From the NCBI GenBank assembly GCA_965277445.1, contig CBDICY010000013.1, positions 2,418,001 through 2,482,000 of the forward strand: DNA of 64,000 nt, read 5' to 3'. Numbering within the stretch: the stretch's first letter is position 1; the number at the start of each line of letters is the position of its first letter. The translations under genes and the position numbers were made by a program. The DNA comes from JAFMDF01 sp965277445. GTDB lineage: Bacteria > Bacteroidota > Bacteroidia > Chitinophagales > Saprospiraceae. The notes under the pieces were generated by a model. That model was given only the letters and a program-made list of their open reading frames with translations, was not told the origin of the DNA and searched no databases. This document shows, one piece after another, positions 50,810-60,409 of the stretch.

Positions 50810-51334
50810 ATGAGCGATTACCAAAGCATTGGTTATACCAAAAAAACATACGGCGTTAAAGGGGAATTGAAATTAAATATCCCTGATAAAAATTTAGAAG
50901 ATTTTGCCCAAGCAGAAGTACTATTTTTATCGGTTAACGGTAGAAAAATACCTTATTTTGTAGAGGCGATTAAATTTGAAAACCCTTTTACGGTAAAATT
51001 TGAAGACATTAATACTAAAGAAGCGGCCATTGAATTGACGGGCACCGAAATATTTATGCGGACCAAAGATTTGTTGCCAGCAACCGAAAAGGTGTTGGAA
51101 ATAGCAACCTTAAAGTATGAAAAGTATATAAATTTTAAAATTGAAGATAATACACAGGGTCTGCTTGGAGAAATTGAAGCGATTGTTGAGTATCCACAGC
51201 AAGAAATGGGCGTGTTAACAATCAAAGAAAAAGAAGTCCTGATTCCTTTAAATGAACAACTAATTATTTCGATTGAAATGGACACTAAGGTGATTTTGAT
51301 GGACTTGCCAGAGGGATTGTTGGAGTTAGAGTAG
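50810..51334 (+). CDS. rimM: Ribosome maturation factor RimM
   Basis: 174 residues, usual length. The start YQSIGYTKKTYGVKGELKL (RimM GxIxxxxGxxGxL motif), the N-terminal barrel to about residue 85 and the PRC-barrel (GLLGEIEAIVEYPQQEMGVL, EVLIPLNEQLI) are clear. It assists 16S rRNA processing and 30S head maturation with S19. Its usual partner rpsP is not adjacent; here it stands alone behind the initiator tRNA. Confidence 0.93.
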   Translation: MSDYQSIGYTKKTYGVKGELKLNIPDKNLEDFAQAEVLFLSVNGRKIPYFVEAIKFENPFTVKFEDINTKEAAIELTGTEIFMRTKDLLPATEKVLEIATLKYEKYINFKIEDNTQGLLGEIEAIVEYPQQEMGVLTIKEKEVLIPLNEQLIISIEMDTKVILMDLPEGLLELE

Positions 51335-51442
51335 GGGAATTAGGTTCAATTCTAGTTGTTCCCATTCAAATTGCGATTGAGGTTGAAATCTTTTTAATTT
51401 TTTCCTTTAGAAGTTTGGTATTGTAGTTTGGAAGTGATTTTT

Positions 51443-51464
51443 CAATAGCAATAGCAATAGCAAT
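51443..51464. repeat. Short AATAGC tandem repeat
   Basis: Three to four AATAGC units just before the stop of the minus-strand methyltransferase gene. Confidence 0.6.
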
Positions 51465-51465
51465 A

Positions 51466-52200
51466 TTACTTTGTCACCAATAACACAGTTTCTACCGTTT
51501 TAAACCCATAAAAATTGGTAAGACTTTCTGAAAAAGATAAGATTTCTACGTTAAACCCTGCCAAAGACAACCTGTTTTGTAAAGCGGAAACACTATAAAT
51601 TCTGACATGATCTTTTTGGCCAAAATGTTTTAAGCGATCTGTTGGCGATTGAATTCGAGCATCTTCATAAATACTACCTGATTTGAAAGGTGTTTGTATC
51701 AAACCTTTTCCTCCTTTTTTGGTGACTCGATATAATTCTTCCATTGCTTTTTGGTCGGATTCAATATGTTCTAACACATGATAGGCGATAAAAAAATCAA
51801 AAGTGTGACTGGCTACTTCGATATTGGTTAAATTATATTGATGAGTGGCTTGAAATTCTTTTTCAAAATCGGAACTAATATATTGTAAATCAGGATATTG
51901 AACTAGTTTTTTGTGTAAGCTAGTTGGTGGAGAAAAATGTAATAATTTGCCTTGTAGGAATTGGTGTTTTTGTAAAAGTTGAAATAATCTCCTAGTTCTG
52001 GGTAAGCTACCGCAGTTAGGGCATAATAAATCATTATTGTCTAATCTGATAAAGGATTTTAATTGAGCTTGACAAATCGTACATTGATAATTTTTTCCTT
52101 TATAAAACCAATAAATAATTTTCCGAAAGCGGTTTTTATGTTGCTGCCACCAAACTTTAGGAATAATGCTTTTAAGACTATTTTTTAAGGTTGAATACAT
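51466..52200 (-). CDS. Class I SAM-dependent methyltransferase with N-terminal zinc ribbon
   Basis: 244 residues. A basic N-terminus (residues 1-35) is followed by a zinc ribbon, CTICQ at about 39-43 and CPNCGSLPRTRRL at about 59-71, and then a class I methyltransferase domain with a late HVLEHIESDQKAMEELYRVTK segment (about 143-163) and GGKGLIQTPF, as in methyltransferases acting on small molecules or cell-surface glycans. The glycine-rich motif I is weak (KLLHFSPPTSL). Substrate unknown. It stands alone on this strand. Confidence 0.8.
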   Translation of the reverse strand: MYSTLKNSLKSIIPKVWWQQHKNRFRKIIYWFYKGKNYQCTICQAQLKSFIRLDNNDLLCPNCGSLPRTRRLFQLLQKHQFLQGKLLHFSPPTSLHKKLVQYPDLQYISSDFEKEFQATHQYNLTNIEVASHTFDFFIAYHVLEHIESDQKAMEELYRVTKKGGKGLIQTPFKSGSIYEDARIQSPTDRLKHFGQKDHVRIYSVSALQNRLSLAGFNVEILSFSESLTNFYGFKTVETVLLVTK

Positions 52201-52856
52201 TTTAGCACATTAGTGTTTATTCTAAATAAAATCGTACGAAAAATTTTTAATACTGATAATCAAGGAGTTACCCTCAACCAAAATTCAAAATTTTTCATTC
52301 AGAATTAAGCCTATCAGCTTGGAAATAGACGTCAGAAACCAGACCATTTATTACATGAATTGTCAGTAGTCAGCTTTTAGAATTGTAAATTAACAATTAA
52401 ATAGTTAGTCAAACCTACGAACTTTTTCGCAATTGAATTTTTAATAAACTAGGTGTTATTGTTTTTGATTTAAAAAAATGGGGCAGCTTATTCAATTTAC
52501 TGAAAATGGTACCTATTTTACTGTTTGGATAAACTTATTAAAAAAGGCGGGAAAAATTTGAATTTCATCATTAAAAAATACCAAAGAAATCAAAATGTTA
52601 TAAAACCTTCCACTTTCTGTGATAGTTCTGTGATACTAAAACCCTAATTTTGTGGGAATAAAGTAACCAAGTACTGATAACATATTACACGATTATTCCA
52701 AAATTAATAATAACCTAACTGCACCCCATAGTTTTGTTTGCACCTTTGAATTATCGTATATTACAAAATAGTAGAAAAGTGGGTAGGATGGAGTTTCGAA
52801 AAAAAAAAATAACAAGATTTTTAACTAAACCAAAACCGGTCAAAACGACCATTGCT
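52201..52856. other. Gene-free region upstream of the two-component system
   Basis: No gene is seen. A half-element (52327-52377) resembles the repeat before the tRNA (about 50513-50560, reversed). The regulator's reading frame runs open from 52734, but that part is basic, low in similarity to receiver domains and lacks a start context, so it is treated as non-coding. The promoter is probably in the last 200 bases. Confidence 0.45.
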
Positions 52857-53564
52857 ATGAAGAAAGTACTAGTAGTTGAAGATGACCCCAATATTGTTAA
52901 TCTTTTAGAAATTCATTTACAAGATTTAGATTGTGAGGTAGATAAGGCTATGGATGGGAAACTTGGATTGGAAAAAGGATTGACGAATAAATATGATTTA
53001 ATCCTACTGGATGTCATGTTACCTTATAAAGATGGCGTTGAAATATGTCGAACTTTAAGGGCAAAAGATATCCGAACGCCCATACTTATGTTAACGGCTC
53101 GATCAGAAGAAATAGATAAAGTATTGGGCTTAGAAATGGGGGCAGATGATTACATCACCAAACCCTTTAGTATTCGAGAGTTTATTGCTAGAGTGAAAGC
53201 CATTTTTAGAAGAATGGATTTAATAGAAAGTGTGGAGAAAGTTGTGGGTAATAACACGACAAAATTAGACTTTGGGGATTTAAAAATAGATACAGATCTT
53301 AGGAAAGTAACCATCAAATCTGAAAGAGTAGAACTATCCCCTAAAGAATTTGAGTTATTGACGCTATTGGCGGCTAATCCAGGGAAAAGTTATGATCGAT
53401 CTAAATTACTGAACCTTGTGTGGGGCTACGATTTTGATGGCTTTGAGCATACCGTCAACTCACATATTAATCGACTAAGAAATAAAATAGAACCAGATAT
53501 ACAAAAACCTACCTATATTTTAACGACTTGGGGCGTAGGGTATCGGTTTAATGAGGAATTATAG
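52857..53564 (+). CDS. OmpR/PhoB-family response regulator
   Basis: 235 residues from the ATG at 52857, which begins directly with the receiver domain (MKKVLVVEDDPNIVNLL). The phosphorylation site is the Asp in LILLDVMLP (about residue 52), with the Lys in YITKPFS near 101. A C-terminal winged helix (about 135-232; LSPKEFELLTLLAANPGKSY, VNSHINRLRNKIE) binds DNA. It is followed after 45 bases by its sensor kinase. The stimulus is unknown. Confidence 0.95.
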   Translation: MKKVLVVEDDPNIVNLLEIHLQDLDCEVDKAMDGKLGLEKGLTNKYDLILLDVMLPYKDGVEICRTLRAKDIRTPILMLTARSEEIDKVLGLEMGADDYITKPFSIREFIARVKAIFRRMDLIESVEKVVGNNTTKLDFGDLKIDTDLRKVTIKSERVELSPKEFELLTLLAANPGKSYDRSKLLNLVWGYDFDGFEHTVNSHINRLRNKIEPDIQKPTYILTTWGVGYRFNEEL

Positions 53565-53609
53565 GGGATATTTAAGTTTCCTAAATTTATAAACACAGAA
53601 CAGATTGGC

Positions 53610-55073
53610 ATGAAATATTTATATTGGAAAATTTCAGGAGCTTTACTTTCTCTTTTGGTTATATTGGGTTTGGTCTTTGTTTTGATTACAGGTTTTATTG
53701 CACAGGAATACTTGCAAGAAACCAACCAAATGCTTTATGGAGGGATTGCTAAAAGTATGACTAAGGAAGTAACGCCTTTTGATACAGATGGCACTACCAA
53801 GAAAGCGGTTATTCAAGATGTAATGCATTCCATGATGGTGACAAACCCAAGTATTGAGGTTTATTTATTAGATCCAACAGGAAAAATTTTGGAGTACGTC
53901 TCTCCGTATAAAGAAATAGAAATAGAAAGCGTTGATTTGCATCCGGTAGAAGCGTTTTTGGCTAAATCACAAGTATTACCGATAAAAGGGGACGACCCTA
54001 GATTTGCAGGACAGAAAAATGTTTTTTCAGCGGCCCCTATTATGGAAGGGGATCAATTATTGGGTTATTGGTATGTAATTTTAGCGAGTCAAAAAGAAGC
54101 AGCGGTTGCTGCGGATTTGATCCATTGTTACATACCTAAAATTAGTATTCAATTATTTATGTTAGCCTTAATTGGTGCGCTGATTATTGGTTTAATTGCC
54201 ATCTGGTTTTTGACTAAAAATTTACGCCAATATGTAGAAACAGTTACTCGATTCAAGGATGGAGATTTAAAAGCTAGAGTTTGCCACGACACTAAAGGAG
54301 ATTTTCCTATCCTTGGAGAAACATTTAATACGATGGCAGATACCATTGTTGCGAATATTGAGGAATTAAAATCTGTTGAAAATTTAAGGCGAGAATTGAT
54401 TGCTAATGTGTCACATGATTTGCGAACACCTTTAGCAATAATGCAAGGTTATGTCGAAACTTTATTGATGAAAGAGGAGACCATTACCACCGAAAATCGG
54501 CAGAAATACTTAAACATCATTCTAAATAGTTCAGAAAAATTAGCCGACTTAATCAAACAACTTTTTGAATATTCGAAATTAGAAGCAAGACAGATTGAAC
54601 CGCAAAAAGAACCTTTCCAATTAACAGATTTAGTCCAAGATGCTTTTTCAAGATATCAAGTACTAGCTAAGGATAAAAATATTACGGTAAAAGTGGAACA
54701 CGCAGAAGATTTGCCCATTGTTTTTGCAGATGTTTCTTTGGTAGAAAGAGTCATTCAAAACTTAATGGATAATGCCTTAAAATTCACATCTGAATCTGGA
54801 ACGGTGACTATTGGATTAGAAGAATTAAAAGATGGGGTTCAGATTAAAATAGCCGATACAGGACCAGGTATTCCCGAAGAAGATCAAGCATTTATCTTCG
54901 ATCGTTACCGAAAAATTAACAAAACATCGACCCAAACTTCTAATAATGGTGCTGGATTGGGCTTAGCCATTGTTAAAAAGATTTTAGAATTGCACAATGC
55001 TAATATCCGAGTCCAGAGTAAAGTGAATGAAGGAACTGCCTTTACTTTTGCTTTGCCTACTTATGTGGGGTAG
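53610..55073 (+). CDS. Sensor histidine kinase
   Basis: 487 residues. An N-terminal membrane helix (about 5-27), a periplasmic sensor region (28-175), a second membrane helix (about 182-203), HAMP (about 203-258), a HisKA domain with the phospho-acceptor His in NVSHDLRTPLA (about 270) and an HATPase domain with the N box NLMDNALKF, DTGPGIP and GAGLGLAIVKK. It should phosphorylate the regulator encoded just upstream; together they form one operon. Confidence 0.95.
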   Translation: MKYLYWKISGALLSLLVILGLVFVLITGFIAQEYLQETNQMLYGGIAKSMTKEVTPFDTDGTTKKAVIQDVMHSMMVTNPSIEVYLLDPTGKILEYVSPYKEIEIESVDLHPVEAFLAKSQVLPIKGDDPRFAGQKNVFSAAPIMEGDQLLGYWYVILASQKEAAVAADLIHCYIPKISIQLFMLALIGALIIGLIAIWFLTKNLRQYVETVTRFKDGDLKARVCHDTKGDFPILGETFNTMADTIVANIEELKSVENLRRELIANVSHDLRTPLAIMQGYVETLLMKEETITTENRQKYLNIILNSSEKLADLIKQLFEYSKLEARQIEPQKEPFQLTDLVQDAFSRYQVLAKDKNITVKVEHAEDLPIVFADVSLVERVIQNLMDNALKFTSESGTVTIGLEELKDGVQIKIADTGPGIPEEDQAFIFDRYRKINKTSTQTSNNGAGLGLAIVKKILELHNANIRVQSKVNEGTAFTFALPTYVG

Positions 55074-55128
55074 ACTAAGAAATAAGTATATGAGTATATG
55101 AAAAAATGAAGGATTTCATTATGCGGGG

Positions 55129-55725
55129 TTAGTGTAATTTTGAACTTACCAAATTTAAGAATTCCGCCCTTGTTTTTTGTGTTTTGAAAGCACCTGTAAA
55201 AGCAGAAGTAGTGGTTACGGAATTTTGTTTTTGCACTCCACGCATCATCATACACATATGACGTGCCTCCATGACGATCGCCACTCCTAAGGGCTTTAAG
55301 GTATCTTGGATACAGTTTAAAATCTCATGGGTTAAGCGTTCTTGAACTTGCAGGCGTCGAGCAAACACATCTACCACTCTTGGTATTTTACTTAAACCAA
55401 CGATTTTGCCATCTGGAATATAAGCGATATGCGCTTTGCCAAAGAAAGGCAACATGTGATGCTCACAAAGCGAGTAAACTTCGATGTCTTTAATAATCAC
55501 CATCTCGTTATAATCTTCGGAAAACATGGCAGATTGTAAGATAGCGGCAGCATCCATATCATAGCCTTGCGTTAGAAACTGCATGGCCTTTGCTGCTCTC
55601 TCTGGTGTTTTTAATAAACCTTCTCTTTCTGGATTTTCTCCTAATTTTGCCAATAAGCCATGAAATTTTTTGGATAAATCAGTAGTAACTGCTTTAGAAT
55701 ATTGTTCTGTTTTTTTGTAACTCAC
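55129..55725 (-). CDS. folE: GTP cyclohydrolase I
   Basis: 198 residues if started at the GTG at 55725; an upstream ATG at 55776 would add 17 residues of little similarity. FolE motifs are NPEREGLLKTPERAAKAM, the zinc/active-site block IEVYSLCEHHMLPFFGKAHI, KIVGLSKIPRVVDVFARRLQ and HMCMMMRGVQK. It converts GTP to 7,8-dihydroneopterin triphosphate for folate or queuosine synthesis. The pyruvoyl-tetrahydropterin synthase family gene lies 110 bases upstream on the same strand, supporting a shared pterin/queuosine pathway. Confidence 0.95.
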   Translation of the reverse strand: MSYKKTEQYSKAVTTDLSKKFHGLLAKLGENPEREGLLKTPERAAKAMQFLTQGYDMDAAAILQSAMFSEDYNEMVIIKDIEVYSLCEHHMLPFFGKAHIAYIPDGKIVGLSKIPRVVDVFARRLQVQERLTHEILNCIQDTLKPLGVAIVMEARHMCMMMRGVQKQNSVTTTSAFTGAFKTQKTRAEFLNLVSSKLH

Positions 55726-55832
55726 GTTTTCTTTTGTGTAGGATATTGAAAAAATCAGTAGAATAGAATCAATCAATATGAGTGTTCAAAATAATTGAAT
55801 TTTAGGATAATTCCTTTATTAATCCCAATCAA

Positions 55833-56249
55833 CTATTCGCCAAGATATTCGGCAAAAATATTTTCTGTTTCATATAGTTTAATGGAATGCAATTGACAAC
55901 CTTTAATATGGGGTGCTAATTGTTTCCAAATAATAATAACCAAATTTTCGGTCGTTGGTTGTGTATTTTTAGAAATAAATTTGACATCTTTATTCAAATT
56001 GGAATGATCAAGATGCGTTAGTACTTCTTTTTTTATTAAATTGCTCAACACTTTAGCATCCATCACAAAGCCTGTATAAGGGTCAGGTGTTCCTTTTACC
56101 GTAACAAAAAGCTCAAAGTTATGGCCGTGAAAATGCTTATTGGCACATTTACCAAATACTTTTCTATTTTTCTTTTTCGACCAATCCTTGACCCATAATT
56201 TATGCGCTGCATTGAATCTTTCCCGCCTTGTTAGATAAACTGTTGCCAT
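55833..56249 (-). CDS. 6-pyruvoyl tetrahydropterin synthase / QueD family protein
   Basis: 138 residues. The zinc histidines appear in FNAAHKL and KHFHGHNFEL, with the catalytic Cys in FGKCANKHFHGH, and MDAKVLSNLIKKEVLTHLDH, NPTxEN-like QPTTENLVI and the late IKLYETENIFAEY fit the family. It uses dihydroneopterin triphosphate, the product of the neighbouring folE enzyme, either as 6-carboxytetrahydropterin synthase (queuosine, QueD) or in another pterin route; QueD is the more usual role in bacteria. Confidence 0.9.
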   Translation of the reverse strand: MATVYLTRRERFNAAHKLWVKDWSKKKNRKVFGKCANKHFHGHNFELFVTVKGTPDPYTGFVMDAKVLSNLIKKEVLTHLDHSNLNKDVKFISKNTQPTTENLVIIIWKQLAPHIKGCQLHSIKLYETENIFAEYLGE

Positions 56250-56499
56250 CTTTTATAATTAACTGATTGACGATGTACGGTTGATGGTACCTACCTTTCT
56301 ATACTTGATACAAGATTGATTGAATGCCTATCTATCTGCCAAGCTATCTTTGATACCCCCCTTCAATCTTTCTTCTTAAAATAAGTGCGCAAAAGTACGA
56401 AGAAATGAATTTTTAGTCGGGTTTTTTCTACTTTTGTTAGTGGAAGTTTTTTGACAGGAACATTTTCTCCGAAATAAGGCATTCAATTATTAAATTTAA

Positions 56500-56883
56500 A
56501 TGAAATCAAAAGCGTTTCTGTGTACCCAATTAAATGATTTTATACAGAAAGATAAATTTTCAAGAGAATCATGGAATAATAGAGGATTGATTCCTTCTGA
56601 AACAAAATTATCGAATTATTTGAACAGGAGTTTGAATGGTTGTGCTAAAATGCTGATGCAACTAGTCAATCGTGATGGAACAAAAAAAGAGTTAAAAAAA
56701 GCGCTAAAAATAGGCCTGAAAAATCTTAAGAAAGGAAAATTAGACACAGAAGAGAAAGAAATAGTCTGCGATTATTTTTTTGACTTATCAGAAATAGTAG
56801 AAATTGATTTTTCTAATAATTTAAACACATGGCTCTACGGTCGATTTTTTAGTTTAATGGTACGATTATTTGGAAAGAAATAA
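56500..56883 (+). CDS. Hypothetical protein, possibly DUF4844
   Basis: 127 residues, all helical in appearance, no signal peptide. The part KKELKKALKIGLKNLKKGKLDTEEKEIVCDYFFDLSEIVEI (about 65-105) resembles the DUF4844 family of small Bacteroidota proteins, but this is from memory. Function unknown. The gene stands alone upstream of mutS with a plausible ATG and AT-rich leader. Confidence 0.55.
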   Translation: MKSKAFLCTQLNDFIQKDKFSRESWNNRGLIPSETKLSNYLNRSLNGCAKMLMQLVNRDGTKKELKKALKIGLKNLKKGKLDTEEKEIVCDYFFDLSEIVEIDFSNNLNTWLYGRFFSLMVRLFGKK

Positions 56884-57183
56884 TATTTATTGACTTTTGT
56901 CAAATATATAAAAACGAGAAAATTACATTTATTCATAGCAGTTATCAAATTATAGGCCCAATCTTATTAAAGTAAGGATAAAAAATAGACAACTTAAACT
57001 CGCGAGGAATCTAGAGTAAGTTGTCCAAGTTATTTTTATTCGTTACTAGGCCAGTAATTTAATACCTCAAATTCGACAAGTTTATCTAGCTGGTTGACAC
57101 TTACTTATATCGACCTTTCAGGGCTAATTAAGTCTCAACTACTTTTAGTTTTTAGATAAACTTGTCTCAAATCCCAATACAAA
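56884..57183 (+). other. Upstream region of mutS
   Basis: 300 bases with no gene. A weak inverted pair (GACAACTTAAACTCGCGAG, then AGAGTAAGTTGTCC) lies near 56988-57029, possibly a terminator of the preceding gene. Confidence 0.4.
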
Positions 57184-59841
57184 TTGGCAAAAAGATCTAC
57201 AACAGCTAAACCGAAAGTAAAAAAGGTTACGCCCTTAATGCAGCAGTACTTTGGGGTAAAAGCAAAACATCCTGGGGCTATTTTATTATTTAGAGTAGGA
57301 GACTTTTATGAGACCTTTGGGGAAGATGCCATTACAGCTTCAAAAGTGCTCAATATTATCCTAACCGCAAGGAATAATGGTGGAAGTCAAATAGAATTGG
57401 CAGGGTTCCCTTATCATTCGATGAATACCTATTTACCCAAGCTAGTGCGAGCAGGTTATCGGGTAGCTATATGTGAGCAATTAGAGAAACCAAGTAAGGA
57501 AAAAAAGATTGTTAGAAGAGGCGTAACCGAGATCGTCACACCGGGCGTAACGACCCACGAAAATATTTTAGATCATAAATCGAATAATTACTTAGCGTCC
57601 GTTGCCTTTGGTAAAAAAGGAAAAATGGGCGTTTCTTTTCTCGATATTTCGACGGGAGAGTTTTTAGTAAGTGAAGGTCCTTTACCTTATATTGATAAAT
57701 TAATTCAAGGTTTTAAACCTACCGAAGTTATTTATTCCAAAGATTTTCGCCAGCAATTTGAGAAGGAGTTTGGCGATAAATTATACACTTTTACCTTAGA
57801 TGAATGGGTTTATATGCCCGATTATACGCGGGAAAAACTACTGGATCATTTCAAAGTACAATCTCTAAAAGGGTTTGGCGTAGAAGAAATGAAATTGGCA
57901 CAAATTGCAGCGGGGGCATCCTTGCATTATTTAGCAACAACAGAGAATACAAATCTAAAGCACATTAATACCATTGGTAGAATTCACCAAGATAAATATG
58001 TTTGGTTAGATCGCTTTACGATTCGGAATTTAGAATTGGTCTACAGTAACCATGAATCAGGTGTGCCGCTTATTAATATTTTGGATAAGACGGTTTCTCC
58101 AATGGGGGCTAGATTGCTCAAAAAATGGGTGGTATTGCCTTTGAAATCTAGAGAAGCCATTGAAGCACGATTGGATATGGTGGATTACTTTTTACAGCAT
58201 GGAGAAATTACCGAAGAAATTGAAATAGGCATTCGACAAATTGGTGATTTAGAGCGCCTAATTTCTAAAGTGCCTCTAGGTAAAATTGCCCCAAGAGAAA
58301 TCGTACAAATTCATCGCGCCTTGTCGGTGATTCACCCGATGAAATTTTTGTTAACGGGTACAGCAAATGCCTTTTTACAAAAAATGGGCGATGGCTTAAA
58401 CCCATGTCAAAAATTAAAGGAACAAATTGCAAAATGGATCAAACCAGAACCACCTGTGAATCTGGCAAAAGGAGGCGTGATTGAAGATGGAGTCAATAAA
58501 GAATTAGACGAATTAAGACATATCGTCAAGAATAGCCAGGATATTTTAGAAAGTATTCGAGTAAAAGAAGCTGCTGAAACAGGGATTGATAATTTAAAAA
58601 TCGCTTTTAATAATGTCTTTGGCTATTATTTAGAAGTGACGAATAAATATAAAAACAAAGGGTTAGTTCCAGAAAACTGGGTTAGAAAACAAACCTTAAC
58701 CAATGCCGAACGGTATATTACAGAGGAACTTAAAGTATTGGAAACCAAAATTTTATCTGCCCAAGAAAAGATTTTGGTCTTAGAAGAACGGTTGTTTAAA
58801 GAATTGGTAGAAGTCATAAGTGGCTATATTCAACCAATTCAATTCAATGCCAATATTATTGCCCAATTAGATTGTTTATTGTCTTTTTCTAAAGTCGCTG
58901 CTAAACAAAACTATTGCCGACCTACAATTAACGATAGTACCGTTATAGAAATCAAACAAGGTCGCCATCCAGTTATTGAGCAACAATTAGCATTGGGCGA
59001 ATCTTACGTACCCAATGACGTCTTTTTAGATTCCGACACCCAGCAAGTAATGATGATTACCGGCCCTAATATGGCAGGTAAATCCGCTTTATTACGTCAA
59101 GTAGCTTTGATTAGTTTAGTCGCACAGATGGGGAGTTTTGTACCTGCGGCAAGTGCTAATTTGGGTATTGTAGATAAGGTATTTACGAGGGTAGGAGCAT
59201 CCGATAATATTTCTTCTGGGGAATCTACTTTTATGGTAGAAATGAATGAAACGGCGAGTATTATGAATAATATCTCTGACCGTAGTTTAATTTTATTAGA
59301 TGAAATTGGTCGAGGCACGAGTACTTACGATGGTATTTCAATTGCGTGGTCTATCGCTGAATTTCTGCACAATAATGGAACGGCTCGACCTAAAACTTTA
59401 TTTGCGACCCATTACCATGAACTAAATGAATTAGCGAATAAATTTGATCGTATCAAGAATTTTAATATTGCCACGAAAGAGGTTGGTCAAAAAGTAATTT
59501 TCCTAAGAAAATTAGTGCCAGGGGGTAGTCATCATAGTTTTGGTATTCATGTGGCTAAAATGGCAGGAATGCCTAGAAGTATCGTTGAAAGAGCGGCGCA
59601 TATCCTCACACAATTAGAACAAAAAACAGTGGAGGGCAACGAGAATACCGATGGTGTAAAAACAAAACCAGCCAACACCCAACAAATTGCGCCAGAAAAT
59701 TATCAACTGAGTATTTTTGAAACGGTTGATCCTGTTTTGGGCAAGTTGAAGGAACAATTAGAAGATTTACAGATTAATTCTATGACGCCTATTGAATGTA
59801 TGATGAAGTTGAATGAGTTGAAAAAGTTGTTAGATGATTGA
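57184..59841 (+). CDS. mutS: DNA mismatch repair protein MutS
   Basis: 885 residues from the TTG at 57184, the right start because MAKRSTTAKPKVKKVTPLMQQY matches the family opening and no upstream ATG exists. The mismatch-binding motif LFRVGDFYETFGEDA (about 37-51, Phe-x-Glu) is intact. Walker A GPNMAGKS lies at 627-634, the ABC signature block SSGESTFMVEMNE near 680 and Walker B LILLDEIGRGTS near 703. It recognises mismatches as a dimer and recruits MutL. A 58-bp hairpin follows. Confidence 0.97.
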   Translation: MAKRSTTAKPKVKKVTPLMQQYFGVKAKHPGAILLFRVGDFYETFGEDAITASKVLNIILTARNNGGSQIELAGFPYHSMNTYLPKLVRAGYRVAICEQLEKPSKEKKIVRRGVTEIVTPGVTTHENILDHKSNNYLASVAFGKKGKMGVSFLDISTGEFLVSEGPLPYIDKLIQGFKPTEVIYSKDFRQQFEKEFGDKLYTFTLDEWVYMPDYTREKLLDHFKVQSLKGFGVEEMKLAQIAAGASLHYLATTENTNLKHINTIGRIHQDKYVWLDRFTIRNLELVYSNHESGVPLINILDKTVSPMGARLLKKWVVLPLKSREAIEARLDMVDYFLQHGEITEEIEIGIRQIGDLERLISKVPLGKIAPREIVQIHRALSVIHPMKFLLTGTANAFLQKMGDGLNPCQKLKEQIAKWIKPEPPVNLAKGGVIEDGVNKELDELRHIVKNSQDILESIRVKEAAETGIDNLKIAFNNVFGYYLEVTNKYKNKGLVPENWVRKQTLTNAERYITEELKVLETKILSAQEKILVLEERLFKELVEVISGYIQPIQFNANIIAQLDCLLSFSKVAAKQNYCRPTINDSTVIEIKQGRHPVIEQQLALGESYVPNDVFLDSDTQQVMMITGPNMAGKSALLRQVALISLVAQMGSFVPAASANLGIVDKVFTRVGASDNISSGESTFMVEMNETASIMNNISDRSLILLDEIGRGTSTYDGISIAWSIAEFLHNNGTARPKTLFATHYHELNELANKFDRIKNFNIATKEVGQKVIFLRKLVPGGSHHSFGIHVAKMAGMPRSIVERAAHILTQLEQKTVEGNENTDGVKTKPANTQQIAPENYQLSIFETVDPVLGKLKEQLEDLQINSMTPIECMMKLNELKKLLDD

Positions 59842-59881
59842 GTATGAAGCTTTTGTGCGTTCCTCATAATTTTGATGGTAA

Positions 59882-59939
59882 GATTGTCAGATTGTTTGAC
59901 TGTGATAAATCGCAAAAACAATCAAATAATCTGACAATC
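59882..59939 (+). terminator. 58-bp hairpin after mutS
   Basis: The arms 59882-59903 and 59918-59939 (both with GATTGTCAG/CTGACAATC ends) pair at about 20 of 22 positions. It is related to the hairpin at 38309-38368. It lies between convergent genes and can serve both. Confidence 0.6.
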
Positions 59940-59952
59940 ATTTCTGGTTTTG

Positions 59953-60324
59953 TTAGGAAATGATTTTTATTGTAGGCAAGGACTCAGTAATGCTACCATT
60001 TCCCTTCTTATTAATTTTGAAAATAACATCTTTTGTAGTCGTAAATAATAGTACAGATGAAAAAGACTTTTTAAGATGTGACCTCACGACCATAAAAGCT
60101 TCTTCTAATGTAAGCTCATCTTCCTGATCTTCGGTTTCTACAGAACGGTAGCGCAATTTAAGTAAGACCTTAAAGTCATCTTCAGCATAAATGGGTCTGA
60201 CAAATATATTTCTCAAGTTAGGCTTGCCAATGGTCTTTGCCATCGTTAATTTTGCAAAGCTACCTGCTGCTACACTTTCTATTACCTGTTTCCAAAAAAG
60301 GTCAAACGCTTCTAAATAGGGCAT
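59953..60324 (-). CDS. Hypothetical protein
   Basis: 123 residues, no signal peptide or membrane helix. It begins MPYLEAFDLFWKQVIESVAA and contains a charged middle (VETEDQEDELTLEEAFMVV). The pattern of short strands and two helices suggests a small compact domain, but no family is recognised. It is convergent with mutS. The clean ATG and even codon use support it as a real gene. Confidence 0.6.
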   Translation of the reverse strand: MPYLEAFDLFWKQVIESVAAGSFAKLTMAKTIGKPNLRNIFVRPIYAEDDFKVLLKLRYRSVETEDQEDELTLEEAFMVVRSHLKKSFSSVLLFTTTKDVIFKINKKGNGSITESLPTIKIIS

Positions 60325-60409
60325 AAACTAAAGATTGATAAAAAAGTATTTTGTTGTTCAAAAGTAATGATAATTTTTATCTAGCGCTTCAAATCCATTC
60401 CTCATTCCA

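Noticed and set aside
52734..52856. 41-codon N-terminal extension of the response regulator
   Set aside because: Receiver domains begin at the MKKVLVVEDD start; the extension is basic and unlike any domain.
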